A stretch of 14,206 nt of DNA, taken from an uncultured Eubacteriales bacterium (GTDB lineage: Bacteria > Bacillota > Clostridia > Oscillospirales > Butyricicoccaceae). A program made the translations under genes and the position numbers. How positions within the stretch are numbered: position 1 is the stretch's first letter; each line of letters starts with the position of its first letter. Below, in pieces: positions 1 through 4,911 of this stretch. The stretch covers positions 1 through 14,206 of the forward strand of contig CATJIY010000083.1 of the NCBI GenBank assembly GCA_949740695.1, given 5' to 3'. The notes below the pieces were generated by a model. The model did no database searches. It was not told the origin of the DNA and saw only the letters and a program-made list of their open reading frames with translations.

Positions 1-411
1 CTCTGCGAGAGAAATGCCCAGCTGATTGCCAATAACCTCCGCCAACCTGGGATCGGTCTCCTGCCGATACAAGGATTTCAAAGAATCCACCCCCTGCCGC
101 TGCCCCAGAATAAACAGTTTAAAAATTTCTGGTTCTTCTCCGGCCAACTGCGGATAGGCCTGCCCCATAGAGCGAAACAAATCCGCCGGCCGAAGGCGGG
201 CTGCCGTGTATTCTCGAACAAACGCGGCCGCCCGTTGGGTCATCTCCTGCCGAAGCCCCTTCATGCTTTCGCAATAGCTGTAAACCGGCTGGACAGAACA
301 ATTTAACTGCTGCGCGATGGCTTTAACAGTAGCTCGCTCCATACCGCCCTGCCGGACCAAATCAAACCCGGCCTCCACTATCATTTCTTTTGTAATTTTT
401 TGTTTAGGCAT
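1..411 (-). CDS. TetR/AcrR-family transcriptional regulator (C-terminus cut by window edge)
   Basis: This is a one-component DNA-binding repressor of the TetR type. The 137 visible residues begin with a basic N-terminal arm and a helix-turn-helix at about residues 28-47 (T28-V-K-A-I-A-Q-Q-L-N-C-S-V-Q-P-V-Y-S-Y), with the usual small residue, turn and aromatic recognition-helix pattern. The start of the ligand-binding helical domain follows, and the frame is open to base 1, so the C-terminus lies outside the window. The ATG at 409-411 has a GGAG site five bases upstream (417-420). A promoter and a 14-bp inverted repeat lie just upstream, which suggests autoregulation. It is the last gene of a same-strand series after PadR and DUF2812, but it has its own promoter. 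The ligand cannot be inferred because the sensor domain is incomplete. The family call is confident; the function is not. Confidence 0.9.
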   Translation of the reverse strand, partial: MPKQKITKEMIVEAGFDLVRQGGMERATVKAIAQQLNCSVQPVYSYCESMKGLRQEMTQRAAAFVREYTAARLRPADLFRSMGQAYPQLAGEEPEIFKLFILGQRQGVDSLKSLYRQETDPRLAEVIGNQLGISLAE

Positions 412-421
412 AAACACTCCA

Positions 422-458
422 ATAATCCAATTATAACTCAATTATATAACTGGATTAT
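422..458. promoter_or_regulatory. Inverted-repeat operator in front of the TetR-family gene
   Basis: The arms ATAATCCAATTATA (422-435) and TATAACTGGATTAT (445-458) are reverse complements at 13 of 14 positions, separated by 9 bp. The core TATAACT recurs at 432-438 and 445-451, and CAATTATA recurs at 428-435 and 439-446, so the site looks like overlapping half-sites. It covers the -10 element and the predicted transcription start of the TetR gene, the usual place for a TetR self-repression site. That the adjacent TetR binds here is inference. Confidence 0.65.
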
Positions 459-482
459 AATTTGAAAAATCATGCTTCGCAA
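454..482 (-). promoter_or_regulatory. Predicted sigma-A promoter of the TetR-family gene
   Basis: On the minus strand a TTGCGA -35 box (477-482) is followed after 17 bp by a perfect TATAAT -10 box (454-459). The -10 lies inside the right arm of the inverted repeat, so repressor binding would block initiation. The promoter starts just after the end of the DUF2812 gene, giving the TetR gene independent expression. Confidence 0.6.
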
Positions 483-500
483 GACAAATTTACCGCCGTC

Positions 501-1088
501 TTACTGCTCTCGAATATGAGACTCTTTTTTTAGCAAGGCAATCTGCCTTTGATATAAAAAGATAGGAACCAGCGTCGCCAACCCAAATATCCCCGCAATC
601 CAAGACTGCAACCCAACTGCCAACAGACAGCAAAGAAAAAGCACTGTCCACCAAGGTTTTTGCAAAGTCCGGCAGTAATTCAACCGGTCTTCAAAAGTGG
701 TGTGCAAAACAAAGGGCTGACTGTCATTTTGCTTCTCCACAATGAACAGTTCCCGATCCAATGTGGTACTGTTCGTGGCCAGCCGTCCTCCCTTTTCCGC
801 CCAGGGACGATACTGCACCTTTCCTATGGAAAATTGCAGGTTGATAGGCTTCTCCCACACTCGATACCCCATCCCTTCCAAAAAACGCCGGTAATCCTGC
901 GTGTTTTCCTTTGACTTATGTCCCACAAATTCTACTCGATACTTCACTTGTCCGGGCAGGCATTCTTCCCATTCATAGATCAATTTACCTGTGGACACCA
1001 GGCGCAGTCCACGCTGGGCTTGCCGATTGAGCCAATTTTCCTGCGTGGCGAGTAGTCCGCCAAAAAATCGAATCTTTTTTTGCCTCAT
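501..1088 (-). CDS. DUF2812 domain-containing membrane protein
   Basis: The 195-residue protein has the DUF2812 pattern at its N-terminus: K/R-I-R-F-F at residues 5-9, then W19-L20-N21 and G27-L28-R29-L30-V31, and the Y50-R51-V52-E53 strand. The C-terminal part carries two closely spaced hydrophobic segments at about residues 146-180, followed by a basic tail, so it is probably a membrane-anchored protein with a soluble N-terminal domain. Its ATG overlaps the PadR stop codon by four bases (ATGA), with a GGGAGG site six bases upstream inside the padR end, indicating translational coupling. DUF2812 proteins are commonly encoded next to PadR regulators in Firmicutes, which fits. The biochemical role is unknown; a part in sensing or modulating the PadR response is only a guess. 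Confidence 0.85.
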   Translation of the reverse strand: MRQKKIRFFGGLLATQENWLNRQAQRGLRLVSTGKLIYEWEECLPGQVKYRVEFVGHKSKENTQDYRRFLEGMGYRVWEKPINLQFSIGKVQYRPWAEKGGRLATNSTTLDRELFIVEKQNDSQPFVLHTTFEDRLNYCRTLQKPWWTVLFLCCLLAVGLQSWIAGIFGLATLVPIFLYQRQIALLKKESHIREQ

Positions 1089-1408
1089 ATGTTGCCTCCC
1101 ATAATTTCATCAGCTACTGCCGCTAGTTGAATTAACCTCTGCCGCTCCTGACGGGCAGCCTCCCGCCCGGCCTCTGTAATCAGATAGGCTCGTTTAGCGC
1201 CGTTTTGTTCTCCCCAAGGCGCAATCCATCCCTTTTCCGCCAAAACACGCAAAGCGCCATACAGCGTTCCCGCTCCCAGCGTCAATCTTCCATTCGTCTT
1301 TTTCTGAATAAACTGCATCACTGCATAACCGTGTCTGGGCTGGTGCAACGCCAACAGAAGAAAAAAGGTTACTTCTGTAAGCGCACCGCCCTTTATATGA
1401 TCCCGCAT
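1085..1408 (-). CDS. PadR-family transcriptional regulator
   Basis: This small winged-helix repressor has the PadR N-terminal fold: a helix with L-T-E-V-T-F-F-L-L-L-A-L, the H-G-Y-A-V-M-Q-F motif, then L-G-A-G-T-L-Y-G-A-L-R-V-L recognition helix and a wing ending in R-A-Y-L-I-T-E-A-G. At about 107 residues it is the short PadR subtype, with little beyond the DNA-binding domain and a C-terminal dimerisation helix. I place the start at the ATG at 1406-1408 because an AAGAGG site (1414-1419) is five bases upstream. A GTG two codons earlier (1412-1414) would overlap that site. The gene is coupled to the DUF2812 gene by a 4-bp overlap. A consensus promoter overlain by a long inverted repeat lies immediately upstream, so autorepression is likely. 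The inducing signal is not evident. Confidence 0.92.
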   Translation of the reverse strand: MRDHIKGGALTEVTFFLLLALHQPRHGYAVMQFIQKKTNGRLTLGAGTLYGALRVLAEKGWIAPWGEQNGAKRAYLITEAGREAARQERQRLIQLAAVADEIMGGNI

Positions 1409-1417
1409 AGCCACCTC

Positions 1418-1459
1418 TTATTACGATTACTGTAATAAATATATCAGTAACCGTAATAA
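1418..1459. promoter_or_regulatory. Long inverted-repeat operator in front of the PadR gene
   Basis: The arms TTATTACGATTACTG (1418-1432) and CAGTAACCGTAATAA (1445-1459) are reverse complements at 14 of 15 positions, with an AT-rich 12-bp spacer. The repeat spans the -10 box, most of the promoter spacer, the predicted transcription start and the edge of the ribosome binding site of the PadR gene. It is a strong candidate operator for the adjacent PadR protein; the assignment to PadR is inference from position. Confidence 0.7.
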
Positions 1460-1466
1460 ATGTCAA
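1438..1466 (-). promoter_or_regulatory. Predicted sigma-A promoter of the padR-DUF2812 operon
   Basis: On the minus strand a perfect TTGACA -35 box (1461-1466) is followed after exactly 17 bp by TATATT (1438-1443). This is the best promoter match seen in the window. It would give a leader of only about 20 bases before the PadR ribosome binding site. The inverted repeat lies between and over these boxes, so the promoter is intrinsically strong but probably repressed. Confidence 0.75.
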
Positions 1467-1556
1467 TTATTTTTTATATCAGCCACTTTTGCGCTTTCTC
1501 AGGCTTTTTTCCCTTTTAAATTGCTCGTTTGAACGCTCCTCCCGGCAATGCCCGTC

Positions 1557-1585
1557 TTGTATTTTTCTACAAAATATGATATACT
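1557..1585 (+). promoter_or_regulatory. Predicted sigma-A promoter of the DUF4364-DUF3048 operon
   Basis: A TTGTAT -35 box (1557-1562), a 17-bp spacer and a TATACT -10 box (1580-1585) precede the DUF4364 start by about 50 bp. The position fits the divergent layout: PadR reads left and this unit reads right from the same intergenic region. No repeat overlies it, so it is probably not controlled by the PadR operator about 100 bp away. Confidence 0.55.
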
Positions 1586-1633
1586 GATTTTTACATAGAT
1601 TTTCAGCATCCACAAGACAGGGGGCATCCTTTT

Positions 1634-2185
1634 ATGGGCTATCCAGGACCCGGCTTTATCCGGGAGGAGCAGGACGTGATGTATTTGATCCTTTATGCAT
1701 TGCGCTTTTTTCCCTTTCCCATCACAGAAAGCGACCTGATGGATGTAGTGCTCATTGACGATGGATTTAGTTATTTTGAATTCCGTTCGGCTTTTTGTCG
1801 ATTGCTGGAGGGCGGCTTTATCCTTTCCAAACCGGGGGAAGACGATCTGACTTATTCCTTAGCGCCTTCAGGAGTACAGACCATCCAAGTGTTGGCCTCC
1901 AGCCTGCCGCTCAGTGTTCGGGACAAAGCCGAACGGGCTGCCTTACAGGCCATTGCCAAGATCCGGCGGGAGTCAGCGGTAAAGACTTCTCATCAAAAAA
2001 ACCCTGACGGTACTTTCACTGTCCAGTTGCGTATCTGCGACCAGACCGCTGACCACCTGAAAGTAGAGATCCTTGCTATGACCAAGCGACAGTGCGATCT
2101 GCTGGAGGATACCTTTCGCCGGCAGGCAAAGCCGCTCTATCACGATTTGCTCCTGCTGCTTTCGGGCGGCAGAGAGATGGAATAA
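1634..2185 (+). CDS. DUF4364 family protein, winged-helix-like
   Basis: The 183-residue cytoplasmic protein matches the general DUF4364 layout as I recall it. The N-terminal part (about residues 14-75) looks like a winged helix, with Y-L-I-L-Y-A-L, then I-T-E-S-D-L-M-D-V-V, S-Y-F-E-F-R-S-A-F-C-R-L-L-E-G-G-F-I as the putative recognition helix, and a wing around the D-L-T-Y-S-L segment that ends in L-A-P-S-G-V-Q-T-I. A helical stretch and a beta-rich C-terminal half follow. It has an AGGGGG site nine bases before the ATG and its own promoter. It is followed after 15 bp by the DUF3048 lipoprotein gene, so the two are almost certainly cotranscribed. A DNA-binding regulatory role is plausible from the fold, but no target is known. 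The family call rests on pattern recall, not a search. Confidence 0.8.
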   Translation: MGYPGPGFIREEQDVMYLILYALRFFPFPITESDLMDVVLIDDGFSYFEFRSAFCRLLEGGFILSKPGEDDLTYSLAPSGVQTIQVLASSLPLSVRDKAERAALQAIAKIRRESAVKTSHQKNPDGTFTVQLRICDQTADHLKVEILAMTKRQCDLLEDTFRRQAKPLYHDLLLLLSGGREME

Positions 2186-2200
2186 ACCTAGGAGGACTCT

Positions 2201-3343
2201 ATGTTTCATTACTCAAAACGTTTGATATTCCTCGTGCTGGCCGCCTTTTGTCTGCTTATCTGGTCCGCCGCCTGTAACGTCAAGCAAGAAGAGCCGTCCC
2301 CGGCACCTCAGCCTGGTCCGGAAGACGCACTTCCTGAACCGGAGCCTCAGCCCGAATCTCCGCCCGAACCGGACCCTGATTTATTTGTTCCCACTGGCAA
2401 TGTCAACCCGCTTACCGGTTTATGCGATGGCATTTCCGACCAGGCGCTCTCTCACCGGCCGGCAGCCATTATGGTAAATAACATTTCCTCCAGCCTACCC
2501 CAATGGGGCATTTCCCAGGCCGATATTATCTACGAAATGTTGGCGGAAGGACGAATTACCCGTTTTCTGGCGCTTTTTCAAGACTATGAAAAGATCGATC
2601 GCTTAGCCAGTATTCGGTCAGCCCGACCTTACTATATGGACATCGCCCAAAGCTATGGAGCGGTATATATTCATTTTGGCGGCAGCGTCCCCGCTTACGA
2701 GGCCATCGCCGCTAGAAGCGACTTGATTCATATTGACGGCATTAAGGGGAACTGGGAGGGCACTGTCTTTTTCCGGGACCCAGACAGACGCAAACAGATG
2801 GGATTGGAACACTCGGTCTATACCACTGGGGAATATCTCCAAACCGCCATGGAAAAACTGACCGAACAGGGTTATGACCTAAACCAAACCGAACATCCAT
2901 CGGCTTTTACCTTTAGCGACCATCTCAGCGAAAACGCCGCTGCCGGCGGACAGTCCGCTCAAAAGGTCACTGTCACCTTCAGCGAGCGGCACAAACCCTG
3001 GTTTCAATATGACGCCCAAAGTGGTAAATACCTTCGATTTCAATATGGCGATCCACAAATGGACGGTTGGCTGGATACTCAGCTGGCAGTGGATAATGTT
3101 CTGATCTTGCGGATGCACACCACCGATATTCCCTCCGATCTTCATTTGGTGGATATTCAAACCACCGGCACTGGAGACGGCTATTACTTCTGTCAAGGGA
3201 AATATGTCCCTATCGTATGGAAAAAAGATAGCTACAACGGCCCTATCTCCTACTTTGACCAGGTGGGCCAACCGCTGGTGGTCAGCCGGGGAACCACTTT
3301 CGTTTCGGTAGTCACCAATACTGCTGATGTAATCATCGAGTAA
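2201..3343 (+). CDS. DUF3048 (YerB-like) lipoprotein
   Basis: This is a 380-residue exported lipoprotein. The N-terminus has basic residues, a hydrophobic core (about residues 8-21) and a lipobox-like S22-A23-A24-C25, so Cys25 is the likely lipidation site. A proline- and glutamate-rich linker of about 35 residues (about 29-63) then acts as a tether. The first DUF3048 domain follows, with N-P-L-T-G-L, the R-P-A-A-I-M-V-N-N stretch, D-I-I-Y-E-M-L-A-E-G-x-I-T-R and S-I-R-S-A-R-P-Y-Y. The C-terminal DUF3048 domain ends with Y-F-D-x-x-G-Q-P-L-V-V-S-R-G-T-T-F-V-S-V-V. Full length is normal for the family, whose B. subtilis member is YerB. An AGGAGG site (2190-2195) sits five bases before the ATG. 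It is the second gene of its operon, and a terminator follows. The molecular role is unknown; an extracytoplasmic location is well supported. Confidence 0.92.
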   Translation: MFHYSKRLIFLVLAAFCLLIWSAACNVKQEEPSPAPQPGPEDALPEPEPQPESPPEPDPDLFVPTGNVNPLTGLCDGISDQALSHRPAAIMVNNISSSLPQWGISQADIIYEMLAEGRITRFLALFQDYEKIDRLASIRSARPYYMDIAQSYGAVYIHFGGSVPAYEAIAARSDLIHIDGIKGNWEGTVFFRDPDRRKQMGLEHSVYTTGEYLQTAMEKLTEQGYDLNQTEHPSAFTFSDHLSENAAAGGQSAQKVTVTFSERHKPWFQYDAQSGKYLRFQYGDPQMDGWLDTQLAVDNVLILRMHTTDIPSDLHLVDIQTTGTGDGYYFCQGKYVPIVWKKDSYNGPISYFDQVGQPLVVSRGTTFVSVVTNTADVIIE

Positions 3344-3405
3344 TCTCCCGCCCTCTACAGAATCGATTCAGAGTTTCGCTTACTAAGCCGCCCTCTTTCA
3401 CGGAT

Positions 3406-3457
3406 AAAAAGCCCTGCCGCTGGAAAAGATCTTCCAACGGCAGGGTTTTGGTTTTTT
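3406..3457. terminator. Bidirectional Rho-independent terminator
   Basis: An 8-bp stem CCCTGCCG (3412-3419) pairs with CGGCAGGG (3438-3445). After one mismatch, a further 5-bp stem TGGAA/TTCCA closes a 6-base loop. The plus strand continues into TTTTGGTTTTTT (3446-3457). The minus strand continues into TTTTT (complement of 3406-3410). It therefore can stop the DUF3048 operon on one strand and the SpoIIM-like gene on the other, whose stop codon (3456-3458) lies against the T-tract. Confidence 0.88.
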
Positions 3458-4031
3458 ATACAATTGGTAAAAATGTCTGAACAGCTTTCCAAAGCTTTGG
3501 GCTGAGCCATAATTCCAGCCCAGCGGAAACCAGAGTCAATCCGGCGCAAATGATAAACGTCAAGGCGAACACACCATCCGGCCCGGCAGCTCTGCGCCGC
3601 CCTGGCGGCAGGCTCAACCGGTGAGCGGCCAACGCTGCCGATTGCCGGCCCAGCAGCACCATAGCTGCCAGAGAAAAAAATCCGGGCAAAAAGCATCGGG
3701 CCAGTCCATAAAGATATCCGTCATTGCCCATTTGGAGCACCAACGCAGTAGCCTCCGCTGCCAGCAAAAACCCCTTTCCCGCCAAGGCTAACAAAACAGT
3801 CAAGCATCCGCCTCGAAAAAAAGCAGACAATCCCACTGCCGCTAACAACACCAAGCTAGGCCAAACCGCCAACCAAAAGCTCTGCGGCAGCTGCCACCGT
3901 TCTTGTAACCATTGCTGCAAAGCGGGCATCCGCGAGCAAAGCAAGCTTCCGGCCAAAACACCCAGTAAAAAAGCGCCGCCCATAGCCGGCAGATACCGGC
4001 CAGTTTCTTCCTTTGTTTTCGTTTCTTTCAT
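3456..4031 (-). CDS. Putative SpoIIM-like multi-pass membrane protein
   Basis: The 191-residue protein has a short charged cytoplasmic N-terminus and about five hydrophobic segments. They lie around residues 14-33, 50-71, 75-100, 105-128 and 154-176. A basic loop rich in Arg and Pro lies between the fourth and fifth. Size, segment order and the F-F-R-G-G...G-K-G-F-L-L...Y-G-L-A-R-C-F-L-P stretch resemble stage II sporulation protein M, a membrane part of the engulfment machinery, but I cannot confirm homology by eye. I chose the ATG at 4029-4031, which has GGGTGG five bases upstream (4037-4042). GTG codons three and one codons earlier are alternatives. It lies 68 bp downstream of the phosphodiesterase gene with no terminator between, so it may be cotranscribed. 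No other sporulation gene is adjacent. Confidence 0.75.
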   Translation of the reverse strand: MKETKTKEETGRYLPAMGGAFLLGVLAGSLLCSRMPALQQWLQERWQLPQSFWLAVWPSLVLLAAVGLSAFFRGGCLTVLLALAGKGFLLAAEATALVLQMGNDGYLYGLARCFLPGFFSLAAMVLLGRQSAALAAHRLSLPPGRRRAAGPDGVFALTFIICAGLTLVSAGLELWLSPKLWKAVQTFLPIV

Positions 4032-4099
4032 CACTACCACCCGTTCTATCCTATGGCCTGTCCGGCCAAAATAGAACCGAAGGAGAACAGAAATGAATT

Positions 4100-4837
4100 T
4101 TAAACGAACAAGTCCTCATAAATCATACCATCACACATCTGAAGCGCTTTTTTCCGATCCTGCTGGTTACGGATGGTCCAGCCAAGAAGGGGGATGTTTC
4201 GCCTTTTACAAGCCAAGCGCAACCGAAAATCAATGTCTTGGATACGAAAAGCGATAAAATCTGGCTGAACCATGGGGTTAAACATCCAATGACGCACATA
4301 CAGCCGGTGGAGCAAACTTTCAGGATCCACCTCTCCCAGTTGGCCCCGAAAATATTGAGGCGCATTTTTCCGCAGCCAAGCCAGCACTGGCGGATGAAAA
4401 GATTCCAAAATCACGCCGCCCCCATACCCCGCCAACAGTCGAACCAGCGCGGACTCCAGTTTCCCCACCGGCTGTGATGGATCATGCTTGATTTCAATTA
4501 GCAAGGGCGCTTTTCCTCTCACCAGGTCCAACACTTCCGGCAGAGTAGGGATCCTTTGTTGGGTGTTTTTCAGCCGTAACTTTTTTAAATCGCTCATGGT
4601 CCACTCCTCCACCTTCCCGGAGACGCCGCACATCCGCCAAAGGCTGCTATCATGCAGCACCGCCAAATGACCATCGGCAGTAAGATGCAGGTCCAGCTCC
4701 ATCGCCACTCCACGGTCTATCCCCCGCTGAAAAGCGGCCATAGAATTTTCCGGCGCGCCCTGACGAAAATCGTGAAGGCCCCGATGAGCCACCAGCCGAA
4801 AATCCTCCAGATAAGTTTGGTCCTTTCTCGTATACAT
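4100..4837 (-). CDS. Glycerophosphodiester phosphodiesterase
   Basis: The enzyme hydrolyses glycerophosphodiesters to glycerol-3-phosphate and an alcohol, using a TIM-barrel fold and a divalent metal. Seen here are H18-R19-G20, the P29-E30-N31-S32 motif, the metal pair E47-x-D49, the second catalytic histidine H62 with D63, and the I-E-I-K strand further on. The length (245 residues) is that of the compact bacterial GDPD/UgpQ type. No signal peptide is present, so it acts in the cytoplasm on deacylated phospholipid products. The ATG at 4835-4837 has only a weak GAGAG-like site upstream. It starts 74 bp after the pcrA stop and may be read from its own weak promoter as well as from upstream. 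I leave the symbol blank because glpQ and ugpQ cannot be told apart here. Confidence 0.92.
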   Translation of the reverse strand: MYTRKDQTYLEDFRLVAHRGLHDFRQGAPENSMAAFQRGIDRGVAMELDLHLTADGHLAVLHDSSLWRMCGVSGKVEEWTMSDLKKLRLKNTQQRIPTLPEVLDLVRGKAPLLIEIKHDPSQPVGKLESALVRLLAGYGGGVILESFHPPVLAWLRKNAPQYFRGQLGEVDPESLLHRLYVRHWMFNPMVQPDFIAFRIQDIDFRLRLACKRRNIPLLGWTIRNQQDRKKALQMCDGMIYEDLFV

Positions 4838-4864
4838 ACTTACACTCTCGCAAACAACATTCTT

Positions 4865-4893
4865 ATTTTAGGGCCTCTACGCCAGCAACCCAA
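4865..4893 (-). promoter_or_regulatory. Weak candidate promoter for the phosphodiesterase gene
   Basis: On the minus strand TTGGGT (4888-4893), a 17-bp spacer and TAAAAT (4865-4870) lie about 30 bp before the ATG. The -35 box is poor. It is the only reasonably spaced pair in the 74-bp gap. Confidence 0.3.
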
Positions 4894-4911
4894 GATGTTT
4901 TTGACACAGCG

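Noticed and set aside
1467..1556. Possible leader RNA or terminator in the padR-DUF4364 intergenic region
   Set aside because: AGCC and GGCT followed by T6 is only a 4-bp stem with a large loop, and it lies upstream of both promoters. No riboswitch or T-box features are visible.
4047..4075. Short inverted repeat TGGCC/GGCCA between the SpoIIM-like and phosphodiesterase genes
   Set aside because: The stem is 5 bp with no T-tract on either strand, so it is not a convincing terminator or operator.
4093..4254. Plus-strand frame of 53 codons with a good AGGAG site upstream
   Set aside because: It overlaps the conserved C-terminal coding region of the phosphodiesterase on the other strand. The product is low in hydrophobic order and unlike any family I know, and there is no promoter. 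The AGGAG is probably chance.
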